Below are positions 33,067 through 42,152 of a stretch of 64,000 nucleotides of DNA, piece after piece. This DNA comes from an uncultured Synergistales bacterium. GTDB lineage: Bacteria; Synergistota; Synergistia; Synergistales; Aminobacteriaceae. The notes under the pieces were generated by a model. The model was not told where the DNA came from and searched no databases. It saw only the letters and a list, made by a program, of their open reading frames with translations. Location: NCBI GenBank assembly GCA_905233565.1, contig CAJOCL010000004.1:113168-177167 (forward strand). Reading direction: 5' to 3'. The stretch's first letter is position 1; every line of letters begins with the position of its first letter. Both the position numbers and the translations under genes were made by a program.

Positions 33067-33923
33067 TTTCTTCAAAAGAAATTTTGAACGATGCTTTCAA
33101 AAAAAAATATGCAGTAGGCGCGTTTAACGTCGAAAATATGGAAATGGTGATCGCCGTCCTAAACGCCGCTGAAGAGACTAAATCGCCCGTCATAATGCAG
33201 ACTACTCCAGGAACTTTGAAATATGCGGGAGCTGATTTCTATTTCGCAAATATCCAAGCCGCCGCAAAACGTTCAAAAATTCCCGTCGTATGTCATTTGG
33301 ATCACGGAGACTCGTTTGAGACGGCTGTAAACGCATTTCACGCGGGTTACACGTCAATAATGATTGACGGAAGCAAATTAGCGCTTGATGATAATATCGA
33401 GCTTACAAAATCAGTCGTAAAAGTCTGTCATTCCGCCAATATCCCGGTTGAGGCTGAACTAGGAAGGGTCGGCGGAAAGGAAGACGATATACATTCGCAC
33501 AAAAAATCTACGGCAGAAATAAGCCCGTTTACAGATCCTGCTGAAGCTGAAATTTTTGTAAAAAAAACAGGCTGTGATTTTCTGGCAGTAGCTGTCGGAA
33601 CTGCTCACGGCATTTACAAGGGGACTCCGCAGGTAAATTTTGAAGTTCTCAAAAAAATCCACGAACTTTTGAACATTCCTTTAGTACTTCACGGAACTTC
33701 AGGCGTTCCTGACAATCAGGTGAAAGAATGTATAAGGCTTGGAATGGCAAAAGTCAATTACGCTACCGATTTGAGAATCGCTTACACTCACGGTGTAAAA
33801 GAATACATGCGCGGAAGCCCTGACGGTTTCGACCCGAAAAAATACGGTGCTTACGGCATTGAAGAGGTAAAAAATTATGTTACGCAAAGAATGCGCGTCA
33901 TAGGCTCATGCGGACATATTTAA
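33060..33923 (+). CDS. gatY: class II ketose-bisphosphate aldolase, catalytic subunit (GatY/KbaY-like)
   Basis: A 287-residue zinc aldolase that cleaves tagatose 1,6-bisphosphate (or fructose 1,6-bisphosphate) into dihydroxyacetone phosphate and glyceraldehyde 3-phosphate. Motifs are AVGAFNVENMEMV, the zinc/catalytic VVCHLDHGDSFE, EAELGRVGG, AVAVGTAHGIYKG, LVLHGTSGV and KVNYATDLR. Start is TTG at 33060, inside the end of gatZ, with GGGGGG upstream. The overlap with gatZ favours tagatose- over fructose-bisphosphate as substrate. Confidence 0.93.
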   Translation: MLVSSKEILNDAFKKKYAVGAFNVENMEMVIAVLNAAEETKSPVIMQTTPGTLKYAGADFYFANIQAAAKRSKIPVVCHLDHGDSFETAVNAFHAGYTSIMIDGSKLALDDNIELTKSVVKVCHSANIPVEAELGRVGGKEDDIHSHKKSTAEISPFTDPAEAEIFVKKTGCDFLAVAVGTAHGIYKGTPQVNFEVLKKIHELLNIPLVLHGTSGVPDNQVKECIRLGMAKVNYATDLRIAYTHGVKEYMRGSPDGFDPKKYGAYGIEEVKNYVTQRMRVIGSCGHI

Positions 33924-33949
33924 TAAAAAACGTAAAGGAGAACTGAAAA

Positions 33950-35866
33950 ATGTTACCCGATTTTCATAAATTCAAACTTGAAAAGCTGACGGATGAACAC
34001 ATAAAAAGCCTCGAAGAGTCAGCAAAAAGAGCCAGAATAGCGGCTCTCACGATGGTAAGTGCCGCAAAAAGCGGACATCCCGGCGGAGCTTTCGGAGCTA
34101 TGGAAATGTTCCTGACGGTTTACGGTGCTGCCGATCTTACGCCCGAAAACTGCAGCGGTGTCAAGCGCGATTATGTCGTCGTTTCTCACGGCCACACATC
34201 CGCAGGAGTATACGCAGCTTTGAGCGAATGGGGATTTTTCGACCGCGAAGAGGCTATGGCACATTTCAGGCAGTGCGGCTCAGTCTTTCAGGGGCATGTT
34301 GAGCGCGAAGTTCCGGGAATTGACTGGGGAACGGGAAACTTGGGACAGGGATTGTCGGCAGGTGTCGGCTTTGCCCTCGCTCAAAAGGCTGTTGGACACA
34401 AAGGGCGCGTTTTCGTCCTCATGGGCGACGGCGGTCAGACAAAAGGACAGATCGCAGAAGCAAGGCGCATGGCCGTTAAAGAAAATCTCACAGGTCTGAC
34501 GGCACTTGTTGACTTCAACGGCATTCAGTTATCCGGGCGGCGTGATGACATTATGCCCTGCAACATAAAAGCGTTGTGGGAGGCTGACGGCTGGGAGGCT
34601 GTCGAGGTCAACGGCGGTTCATTCGCTGAACTTTATGATGCCTTGAAAAATGCCGGAAATAACGGCAAACCCACAGTGTTGTTATGCAAAACAGTTATGG
34701 GCAAAGACGGCCTAATCATGGAAAATACACCCGAGTATCACGGTAAGCCGGTGAATCCTGAGGATTACGCTAAAATAGTTGAACACTTGGGAGGAAATCC
34801 CGACACCCTGACAAAGGCACTCGAACGCCGCAAAAATCCCCCGAGTTTCAAAGGCCGCGAAATTAATTACCCGTCAGCACCTAATATCGACACGGGAAAG
34901 CCGTTTGATTATGCCGGAAAAATGGACAACAGGGGAGCATTCGGAAAGGCTCTCGCTGATGTCGGCAAACTTAATTACAAGAAAGACGGCAAAACACCGA
35001 TTCTTGTATTCGATTGTGATTTAGCACCCTCCGTAATGACAGGAGCTTTCAGAAATGAGTGTCCTGAATATTATATCCAGTCAGGCATTCAGGAGCATTC
35101 AGTTGCAACGGCTTCGGGAGCTGCGAGCATCGCGGGAGTTGTCAGCCTGTGGGCAGAGTTCGGAGTTTTCGGAATTGATGAAGTCTACAATCAACAGAGA
35201 CTCAACGACATTAACCGCGCCGCTAACAAAACAGTCTTAACTCATGTCGGCTTAGATGTCGGAGAAGACGGAAAAACTCACCAGTGTATCGACTATGTGG
35301 GTTTAATGCGCAACATGTTCGACTGGAAGCTCGTTGTACCCGTTGATCCTAACCAGACCGACAGGGTTACACGCTGGCTCCTCAAAACTCCGGGCAATAT
35401 CTGCCTCGCCGTTGGACGTTCAAAAATTGACGGAATGAAATATTACTCGGGTGATTACAAGTTCGAGTACGGCAAAGCTGACAGGTTAAGGACAGGCAAA
35501 GACGGCAGCATATTCGCTCTGGGTTACACGGCACAGATTGCACTGAAAGCCGCTGAAATCTTGGAAAGTGAGCATAATATCAATATAAGCGTTTACGGCG
35601 TTTCCTGCCCTCTCCAGCCAGATATGGAAGCATTGAGGGAAGCCGCAAAATCAGGGCCTGTCGTTACAGTTGAAGATCACAACGCAAATACGGGAATGGG
35701 CGCAATCATGTTCCTTGAGGCAGTCCGCGAGGGTATAGAAATTAAAAAAGCAAAAACTCTCGGCGTTACTCACTACGGAATGTCCGGAAATTCTGACGCC
35801 GTAAGGGACGAAATGGGATTATCACCTGCAAAAATCGCTGATTCTTTCATGAAAGTGAGAGGTTAA
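33950..35866 (+). CDS. tkt: transketolase (single-chain)
   Basis: A 638-residue thiamine-diphosphate transketolase, which moves two-carbon units between pentose and hexose phosphates. Visible motifs: AAKSGHPGGAFGAMEM, VSHGHTSAGVYAAL, GTGNLGQGLSAGVGFAL, the ThDP motif MGDGGQTKGQIAEA, and the C-terminal half with SGIQEHSVATASGAASIAG and TVEDHNANTGMG. The variant resembles the transketolase type found in anaerobes and archaea, but with the two halves fused. AAAGGAG precedes the ATG. It lies 26 nt after the aldolase and 2 nt before the FGGY kinase. Confidence 0.95.
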   Translation: MLPDFHKFKLEKLTDEHIKSLEESAKRARIAALTMVSAAKSGHPGGAFGAMEMFLTVYGAADLTPENCSGVKRDYVVVSHGHTSAGVYAALSEWGFFDREEAMAHFRQCGSVFQGHVEREVPGIDWGTGNLGQGLSAGVGFALAQKAVGHKGRVFVLMGDGGQTKGQIAEARRMAVKENLTGLTALVDFNGIQLSGRRDDIMPCNIKALWEADGWEAVEVNGGSFAELYDALKNAGNNGKPTVLLCKTVMGKDGLIMENTPEYHGKPVNPEDYAKIVEHLGGNPDTLTKALERRKNPPSFKGREINYPSAPNIDTGKPFDYAGKMDNRGAFGKALADVGKLNYKKDGKTPILVFDCDLAPSVMTGAFRNECPEYYIQSGIQEHSVATASGAASIAGVVSLWAEFGVFGIDEVYNQQRLNDINRAANKTVLTHVGLDVGEDGKTHQCIDYVGLMRNMFDWKLVVPVDPNQTDRVTRWLLKTPGNICLAVGRSKIDGMKYYSGDYKFEYGKADRLRTGKDGSIFALGYTAQIALKAAEILESEHNINISVYGVSCPLQPDMEALREAAKSGPVVTVEDHNANTGMGAIMFLEAVREGIEIKKAKTLGVTHYGMSGNSDAVRDEMGLSPAKIADSFMKVRG

Positions 35867-35868
35867 TC

Positions 35869-37461
35869 ATGGACGCAAAGAACGCAATACTACAGGGCAA
35901 AACTGCACTCGGTATCGAGTTCGGATCAACAAGAATTAAAAGTGTCTTAGTTGATTATGACGGCAGTGTGCTGGCTATAGGCATTTATGACTGGGAAAAT
36001 CAGCTTATTAACGACATTTGGACTTACGATCTTGAAGACGCTAAAAAAGGTCTGCAGTCCTGTTACGCCTCATTATGTGATGACATAAAGAAAAGGTACG
36101 GGCTTGCGGCTCCTCAGACGATCGGAGCAATCGGAATAAGTGCAATGATGCACGGTTATATCCCCTTCAGCACTCATCAGCTTGCACCCTTCCAGACGTG
36201 GCGGAACACGAATACTTCAGCGGCTGCAGAAAAACTCACTGACCTTCTGAATTTTAATATTCCTCTGCGCTGGTCATCAGCTCATCTGTACCAGAGAATC
36301 TTAGACGGCGAAGAACATGTCAAAGAAATAACGTCTGTTTTCACGCTCGCTGCTTATGTACATTTTCTGCTGACGGGCGAAAAGGTCATTGGTATCGGCG
36401 ACGCGTCAGGCATGTTCCCGATAGACAGCAACACTCTTGATTATGACGCTGAAATGGCCGACAAGTTCGACAAGCTCATAAGTGAAGCAGGGTACAGCCT
36501 GAAAATCCGCGAAGTTTTCCCGAAAGTCTTAACGGCCGGTCAGAACGCAGGATTTTTGACTGAGGAGGGCGCAAAGCTCCTCGATCCTTCAGGCAGCCTC
36601 AAGCCCGGTATACCCTTCTGTCCCCCCGAAGGCGACGCAGGTACGGGAATGACCGCGACAAATTCAGTTGCACCGAGAACGGGGAATCTCTCGGCAGGAA
36701 CAAGCACCTTCGCAATGATCGTACTTGAACACGGACTCAAAAAACTTCACCGCGAAATCGACATGGTTACGACACCTTCAGGCTTCCCCTGCGCGATGTC
36801 CCACGCTAACAACGGAACTACGGATCTTAACGCATGGATTGAGATTTTCAGACAGTTCTGCGACTTAATGGGGATTAAGGCCGAAACGGGCGAACTTTTC
36901 GGAAAACTTTACACTCATGCCCTGAGCGGTGATGCTGACTGCGGCGGCCTCCTGCCATACGGTTATTATTCTGGCGAAAACGTCACATTCATAAACGAGG
37001 GCAGACCGGTATTTGCCCGTACACCTTCAAGCCGTTTCAACCTTGCTAATTTCATGCGTTCAAATCTATATACATCGCTCTGTGCGGTAAAGCTGGGAAT
37101 GGACATCCTTTTGAAAGAAGAGGGCGTTAAACTCGATGTAATGACAGGACACGGCGGACTTTTCAAAACACCGCTTGTAATGCAGAAAATTCTCGCTGCA
37201 GCAGTAAATTCACCCGTTACCGTAATGTCAACGGCAGGCGAGGGCGGAGCTTGGGGGATCGCTCTTCTTGCAGCTTATACGGCTGACGGGAAAAAATCCG
37301 GCAGGCTTGAAGATTATCTCAATGAACGTGTCTTCAAAAATCTAAAGGGTGAAGCTGTTTACCCTGACCCTGAAGACGTAAAAGGTTTTGAAATTTTCAC
37401 GGGACGTTACGTAAAGGGCCTTGAAATTGAAAAAGCGGCTATAAATTCTATGGACTGGTAA
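35869..37461 (+). CDS. FGGY family carbohydrate kinase
   Basis: A 530-residue kinase of the FGGY family (xylulo-, ribulo-, glycero- and rhamnulokinases). The N-terminal phosphate motif is LGIEFGSTRIKSVLVDYDG; further motifs include AIGISAMMHGYIPF, FQTWRNTNT, GDASGMFPID, LSAGTSTFAMIV and the late VMTGHGGLFKTPLVMQKILA and EGGAWGIALLAAY. Length and context suggest a ketose kinase acting on a pentulose or hexulose derived from a polyol. Substrate specificity cannot be settled from sequence. Confidence 0.93.
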   Translation: MDAKNAILQGKTALGIEFGSTRIKSVLVDYDGSVLAIGIYDWENQLINDIWTYDLEDAKKGLQSCYASLCDDIKKRYGLAAPQTIGAIGISAMMHGYIPFSTHQLAPFQTWRNTNTSAAAEKLTDLLNFNIPLRWSSAHLYQRILDGEEHVKEITSVFTLAAYVHFLLTGEKVIGIGDASGMFPIDSNTLDYDAEMADKFDKLISEAGYSLKIREVFPKVLTAGQNAGFLTEEGAKLLDPSGSLKPGIPFCPPEGDAGTGMTATNSVAPRTGNLSAGTSTFAMIVLEHGLKKLHREIDMVTTPSGFPCAMSHANNGTTDLNAWIEIFRQFCDLMGIKAETGELFGKLYTHALSGDADCGGLLPYGYYSGENVTFINEGRPVFARTPSSRFNLANFMRSNLYTSLCAVKLGMDILLKEEGVKLDVMTGHGGLFKTPLVMQKILAAAVNSPVTVMSTAGEGGAWGIALLAAYTADGKKSGRLEDYLNERVFKNLKGEAVYPDPEDVKGFEIFTGRYVKGLEIEKAAINSMDW

Positions 37462-37475
37462 GGTGATAAGATAAA

Positions 37476-38510
37476 ATGTCAACAATACATGAGACCTACA
37501 AGCTCGGGCAAAGCATATGGCTTGATTACATAAGCCGTGAGCTGATCTCTTCAGGCGGTTTGCAGGAATGGCTGAATCTCGGAGTTACCGGCGTTACAAC
37601 AAATCCTTCAATTTTTGAGAACGCCATAGCAAAAACTCAGGATTATGACGTTGAAATCAAGGCTTTATCTGCTGACGGAAAAACTGATGCGGAAATCTAT
37701 GAAGCTCTGACCCTTCAGGAAGTCGGCGCAGCAGCTGATATTATGTATCAGGTTTATGAAAAAACTGAAGGGAAGGACGGTTTTGTCAGCCTTGAAGTAA
37801 ATCCACTTCTTGCATCGGACAGGGATACGACAATCAGCGAGGCTAAGAGGCTGTTTTCACTTCTTTCACGGAAGAATGTAATGATAAAAATTCCCGCCAC
37901 TCCCGAAGGAATTTCGGCCTTGACCGAGTGCATAGCGTCCGGGATAAACGTAAATTCAACGCTCATCTTCTCGCGCCAGCAGTATATTGACGTTGCGAAC
38001 GCCTATATTGAGGGCGTTAAACGCGGCGGCAAAGCCTCATCCGTTGCATCGGTTTTCGTCAGCAGGGTTGACAGCGCGGTTGATAAACTTTTGTCCGAAA
38101 AGAACGCCTCCGATCTCTTAGGGCGTATAGCAACCGACGGCATAAGGCTTATTTATCAGGATTTCAAGAAGCTCTTTGCTGGAATGGATTGCGTACAGCG
38201 TCCTTTATGGGCAAGCACAGGCACGAAAAATAAGGCGTATTCTGACGTAAAATACGTAAATGATCTTATAGGGCCTTGCACCGTCAACACCGTACCGCCG
38301 TCAACGCTTGAAGCATTCGTAAATCACGGCGAACCTTCACTGACGCTTGAAACCGGGCTTTCTGAGGCTCATGATGATATGAAAGAGCTTTCAAGACTTG
38401 GAATAAACATTGATGATGTTTGCAGACAGCTTCTCGAGGACGGCCTGAAATCGTTCAACAAGTCATTTGAAAGCCTGATGTCGGCAATTAAGAACAAAGC
38501 ATCTTCATAA
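37476..38510 (+). CDS. tal: transaldolase
   Basis: A 344-residue transaldolase, which moves a dihydroxyacetone unit between sugar phosphates by a Schiff-base lysine. Motifs: SIWLDYISRELISSGGL, GVTTNPSIFENAI, LEVNPLLASD, the catalytic KNVMIKIPATPEG, and NVNSTLIFSRQQY, followed by ASVFVSRVDSAVDKLL. It ends the first catabolic unit, followed by a strong terminator. Together with transketolase it completes the non-oxidative pentose phosphate branch. Confidence 0.96.
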   Translation: MSTIHETYKLGQSIWLDYISRELISSGGLQEWLNLGVTGVTTNPSIFENAIAKTQDYDVEIKALSADGKTDAEIYEALTLQEVGAAADIMYQVYEKTEGKDGFVSLEVNPLLASDRDTTISEAKRLFSLLSRKNVMIKIPATPEGISALTECIASGINVNSTLIFSRQQYIDVANAYIEGVKRGGKASSVASVFVSRVDSAVDKLLSEKNASDLLGRIATDGIRLIYQDFKKLFAGMDCVQRPLWASTGTKNKAYSDVKYVNDLIGPCTVNTVPPSTLEAFVNHGEPSLTLETGLSEAHDDMKELSRLGINIDDVCRQLLEDGLKSFNKSFESLMSAIKNKASS

Positions 38511-38542
38511 AACTCTTCATTTTTATTTGTCTCCAATGTTTG

Positions 38543-38570
38543 AGGGGGGATTATTTCCCCCCCTTTTTTT
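38543..38570 (+). terminator. strong intrinsic terminator after tal
   Basis: Six G residues (38544-38549) pair with the C run (38557-38563) across a 7-nt loop, followed by seven T residues. Confidence 0.9.
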
Positions 38571-38582
38571 ATTATTAACTTA

Positions 38583-38613
38583 TTGACAAAATTACTCTTT
38601 CACGTAAAATTAT
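38583..38613 (+). promoter_or_regulatory. putative promoter of the SDR/ABC importer unit
   Basis: A perfect TTGACA (38583-38588) just past the tal terminator, followed by A/T-rich -10 candidates such as AATTAT (about 38608-38613, spacing 19). The -10 is weak, so activator dependence is possible. Confidence 0.45.
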
Positions 38614-38675
38614 AGACATCCATAATTATTTACATCACTTACCGCAAAATTAAAATTTGAAAGAAGGTTTATATC

Positions 38676-39452
38676 TTGGGAATTATCGAGAAAATGCGCC
38701 TTGACGGTAAAAAAGGCTTTGTTACCGGCGGTGCAAGGGGTATCGGGAAATGTACGGCAACGGCATTCGCTGAGGCCGGCGCGGATATTGCGATTGTTGA
38801 TCTTGACATTGATGAAGCAGTGAAGACCGCCAAAGAAATCGCGGACGCTACAGGCAGAAAAGTAATAGCGATAAAGTGCGATGTTACCGATGAAGCCGAT
38901 GTAACTGCAATGGTCAACAAAGTCGTTTCTGAACTCGGCGGGCTCGATTTCTGCCACGCCAACGCGGGTATCTGCATTAATGCCCCTGCTGACGAAATGA
39001 CTTATGCACAGTGGAAAAAAGTTATTGATGTCAATCTTAACAGCGTCTTCCTTACCGACACAATCGCAGGAAGATACATGCTGGCTCACGGCGGCGGTTC
39101 AATCATTAACACCGCCTCAATGTCCGCGCACATCGTCAACGTTCCTCAGCCTCAGTGCGCCTACAATGCCAGCAAAGCAGGAGTTATTCAGCTGACGAAA
39201 TCCCTCGCTGTTGAATGGGCAAAAAGGGGAGTCCGCGTAAATTCAATCAGTCCGGGCTATATCGGGACGGATTTAATCAGGGCATCGGAATTTCTTAAAC
39301 CGCTGATCGCTAAATGGGAAGAGCTTTCGCCTACCGGGCGTTTGGGAAAACCTGAAGAGCTTGAGTCAATTTGTGTTTATCTCGCCGGTGATACAAGTAC
39401 TTTCACGACCGGTGCAGATTTCGGGCTTGACGGTGCTTTCACCTGTTTCTAG
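38676..39452 (+). CDS. SDR family oxidoreductase (polyol dehydrogenase-like)
   Basis: A 258-residue classical short-chain dehydrogenase/reductase. It has the cofactor motif TGGARGIGKC, an Asp after strand 2 (VDLDIDEA) typical of NAD preference, the NAG motif HANAGI, and the catalytic Ser (INTASMSAH) and Tyr-x3-Lys (YNASKAG). Sequence feel is that of arabinitol/sorbitol/mannitol dehydrogenases. Start is TTG at 38676 with AGAAGG 8 nt upstream. It opens the second catabolic unit, followed by an ABC importer and a zinc dehydrogenase, so a polyol or its ketose is a likely substrate. Confidence 0.9.
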   Translation: MGIIEKMRLDGKKGFVTGGARGIGKCTATAFAEAGADIAIVDLDIDEAVKTAKEIADATGRKVIAIKCDVTDEADVTAMVNKVVSELGGLDFCHANAGICINAPADEMTYAQWKKVIDVNLNSVFLTDTIAGRYMLAHGGGSIINTASMSAHIVNVPQPQCAYNASKAGVIQLTKSLAVEWAKRGVRVNSISPGYIGTDLIRASEFLKPLIAKWEELSPTGRLGKPEELESICVYLAGDTSTFTTGADFGLDGAFTCF

Positions 39453-39512
39453 GGTTTTAGCGTCCAATAAACGGGCGTAAAAATAAAATATCACAAAAGG
39501 AGTAATACAGTT

Positions 39513-40538
39513 ATGAAAAAGTTAATAGCGTTATTAACACTCGTTGCAGTCCTCGCGCTCCCTGTCGCAGCAATGGCAGCTGACACCGGCGCAACCGAAG
39601 GCATTCAGGCAAGCCCTGAATTTTACGCAAAGGCTGATATGTCAGTCCTGAAGGGCAAGAAAATCGGCATCACAATACAGTCATTGCAGAACGCTTACTG
39701 GGCAGGCGTAATGACTGCACTGCGCGAAATCCTGACAGAAGCCGGCGCGGAGTTCACGATCGTTGCATGTAACGACAGTTCAGCAACACAGATCGGACAG
39801 ATTGAAAATTTCGTGTCATCAGGCTGTGACCTCATCATGGTTCACCCGTCAGACGCAAACGCGGTTGAAGATGCCTGCGCTGAAGCAAGGAATTTCGGCA
39901 TTAAAGTAATGTGCTGGGATGACCCGATGAAGAACACTGACGGAAACTGGATACTCAACAATACGGATCTTGGCCGTGCAATCGGTGAACTTGCAGGAAA
40001 GTTCATCAATGAGCATTACAGCCCGGAAAAGAAAGCCGAAGTTACGATTATCGGCTATCCTCAGACCGTAATCCTTCTTGAGCGCGAAAACGGAATCAAA
40101 GAAGGTCTCGCAAAAGTTGCTGACGGAAAATATGAAATCGTCGCTACAACGGCAGCAATCGAGGCTAATTTGGCTCAGGACGCAATGGATACGATTTTAC
40201 AGGCTCATCCTAATTGCAGAGTTGTAACCGGAATCGGTGCAGGCGCTATGATAGGTGCTGACGAGGCTTTACAGATCGCAACGGGCGGAAACATTCCCGA
40301 TGATATGGGCGTTTTCACGACTGACGTTACAAAACAGCAGCTCGGACAGCTTAAAGACCCGACATATCCCGCAAAAGGCATAATTGGCTTTGAGGGGTCT
40401 GACGAGGACACAGCGCGTTCATGTGCTTCAATGTTCGCGTTAATTCTCGGAAACAAGCTCGATGCTAAGAACGTATTCAGGGGCGTTGCACCCATAACGG
40501 CTGAAAATGTCGAAAAAATCATGGCCGGAATGAAATAG
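39513..40538 (+). CDS. periplasmic sugar-binding protein of ABC importer
   Basis: A 341-residue type I periplasmic binding protein (RbsB-like, PF13407 type). A Sec signal peptide with cleavage near AMA-AD ends the first ~22 residues and has no lipobox Cys, so the protein should be free in a periplasm. Ligand-domain features are KKIGITIQSLQNAYWAGVMTAL, SGCDLIMVHPSDANAVEDAC and NNTDLGRAIGELAG. GGAG precedes the ATG. A stable hairpin separates it from the ATPase gene, a common way to give more binding protein than transporter. Confidence 0.94.
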   Translation: MKKLIALLTLVAVLALPVAAMAADTGATEGIQASPEFYAKADMSVLKGKKIGITIQSLQNAYWAGVMTALREILTEAGAEFTIVACNDSSATQIGQIENFVSSGCDLIMVHPSDANAVEDACAEARNFGIKVMCWDDPMKNTDGNWILNNTDLGRAIGELAGKFINEHYSPEKKAEVTIIGYPQTVILLERENGIKEGLAKVADGKYEIVATTAAIEANLAQDAMDTILQAHPNCRVVTGIGAGAMIGADEALQIATGGNIPDDMGVFTTDVTKQQLGQLKDPTYPAKGIIGFEGSDEDTARSCASMFALILGNKLDAKNVFRGVAPITAENVEKIMAGMK

Positions 40539-40555
40539 AAATCGTTAAAATCTTT

Positions 40556-40585
40556 CAGGCTTCCTGAATTTTAACGGGGAGCCTG
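40556..40585 (+). promoter_or_regulatory. intercistronic mRNA hairpin between binding protein and ATPase genes
   Basis: CAGGCTTCC (40556-40564) pairs with GGGAGCCTG (40577-40585), nine pairs including one G-U, and has no T run after it. It more likely stabilises the upstream message or attenuates read-through than fully terminates. Confidence 0.6.
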
Positions 40586-40610
40586 ATTTATAGTTGAGAA
40601 GGTGAAAAAA

Positions 40611-42149
40611 TTGAACGAAGATTATGTGCTTGAACTTGAGCATATACGAAAAGAATATCCCGGAGTAATCGCCCTTAAAGACGTAACTTTGCAGTTAAGG
40701 CGCGGTGAAATTCTCGGATTAATCGGCGAGAACGGAGCAGGAAAATCAACCCTCATAAAATGCTGTTCAGGAGCAGTAATCCCGACATCTGGAAAAATAA
40801 AGGTGAACGGTAAAGAGTTCACAAGAATGACCCCTCAATTAGCGGCTGAAAACGGCATCGCAATAATATATCAGGAGTTTAACAACGTTGGCGAACTTTC
40901 GGCAGCTGAAAACATGTTTCTTGGCCGTCCGATACTCAAGAAAAACGGAATTGTCATCGACCGCAGGGCTATGGAAGAGGAAGCAGCAAAGGCTTTCGAG
41001 CAGCTGAACATAAAAATAAATCCCCGTACACTCGTAAAAAATCTCTCAGTCGGTTATCAGCAGATGGTCGAAATTGCGAAGGCAATTCAGCAGAATGCAC
41101 AAGTTCTCATAATGGACGAACCCAGCGCACCCCTGACGACGAATGAGGTTGAAAGCATGTTCAAAGTTGTAGAACTTCTGAAATCTCGCGGAGTTTCGAT
41201 AATTTACATATCACACAGGCTTGAGGAAATTTTCAGGTTAAGCGACAGAATAGAAGTTATCAGAGACGGCGAATATGTCGATACCCTGATAACTGACAAA
41301 GACCCGGCTACAATTCCGAATCAGGTTGATGATTTGATTAAGCTCATGGTCGGCCGTGAAATGACACAGAAATACCCGCCCCGCAAACCCTGTGTACGTG
41401 ATGAAGTTATCCTCGAGTTACAGCATGTTTACGGCAACGGTGACGAAGATATATCGTTCAAAGTCCATGCAGGTGAGGTCTTGGGACTCGGCGGGCTTGT
41501 CGGTGCCGGAAGGACTGAAATAGCTCAGGTCATCTTCGGTGCAAGGCCGAAAGAATCGGGAAAAATTATTTTCATGGGTCAGGAAATCAACCCGAAATCA
41601 CCCAGAGCCGCAATAGATCACGGAATCGCTTTGTTACCCGAAGACAGAAAGAGGCACGGCGCATTACTGACAAATTCAATCAAAAATAATATATCAATGC
41701 CCATTTATGAGCGTATATCAAAAGCTACGGTTATAAATTCAAAAATTGAGCATTCAACGGCTGAACGTTACAGGGAAGATATACAGATAAAATGTCCGTC
41801 AATTCACCAGCTTGTTAAAAATCTTTCGGGCGGAAATCAGCAGAAAGTCATACTCGGCAAATGGCTTGCGGCTAATTCAAAGCTGATAATTTTTGACGAA
41901 CCTACAAGGGGCATTGACGTAGGCGCAAAATTTGAGATTTATAAACTCATTAATGATTTAGTTGAAGACGGCGTTGCAGTTTTGATGATTTCGTCCGAAA
42001 TGGAAGAGTTAATGGGAATGTCAGACAGAATTATTGTTCTGGCTGAAAACAAAATGATGGGAGAACTGACAAAAGACGAGTTCAACGCAGATTTGATAAT
42101 GTCTTACGCGTCAGGAGTAGTCCCAGAGAACAGGAAAGAGGCAGTCTAA
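40611..42149 (+). CDS. sugar ABC importer ATPase, double ABC domain (RbsA/MglA-like)
   Basis: A 512-residue ATPase with two tandem ABC domains, as in ribose/xylose/galactoside importers. The first half has Walker A GENGAGKSTLIK, signature LSVGYQQMVEIAKA and Walker B LIMDEPSAPL. The second half has a degenerate Walker A (GLVGAGRTEIAQV), signature LSGGNQQKVILGKWL and Walker B IIFDEPTRGIDVGAK. Start is placed at TTG 40611, 8 nt after GAGAAGG; a GTG at 40602 overlaps that ribosome-binding site. Confidence 0.95.
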   Translation: MNEDYVLELEHIRKEYPGVIALKDVTLQLRRGEILGLIGENGAGKSTLIKCCSGAVIPTSGKIKVNGKEFTRMTPQLAAENGIAIIYQEFNNVGELSAAENMFLGRPILKKNGIVIDRRAMEEEAAKAFEQLNIKINPRTLVKNLSVGYQQMVEIAKAIQQNAQVLIMDEPSAPLTTNEVESMFKVVELLKSRGVSIIYISHRLEEIFRLSDRIEVIRDGEYVDTLITDKDPATIPNQVDDLIKLMVGREMTQKYPPRKPCVRDEVILELQHVYGNGDEDISFKVHAGEVLGLGGLVGAGRTEIAQVIFGARPKESGKIIFMGQEINPKSPRAAIDHGIALLPEDRKRHGALLTNSIKNNISMPIYERISKATVINSKIEHSTAERYREDIQIKCPSIHQLVKNLSGGNQQKVILGKWLAANSKLIIFDEPTRGIDVGAKFEIYKLINDLVEDGVAVLMISSEMEELMGMSDRIIVLAENKMMGELTKDEFNADLIMSYASGVVPENRKEAV

Positions 42150-42152
42150 AAA

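Noticed and set aside
39453..39512. Hairpin CGTCC/GGGCG between the SDR and binding-protein genes
   Set aside because: Only five pairs with a G-U and no T run; too weak to call a terminator.
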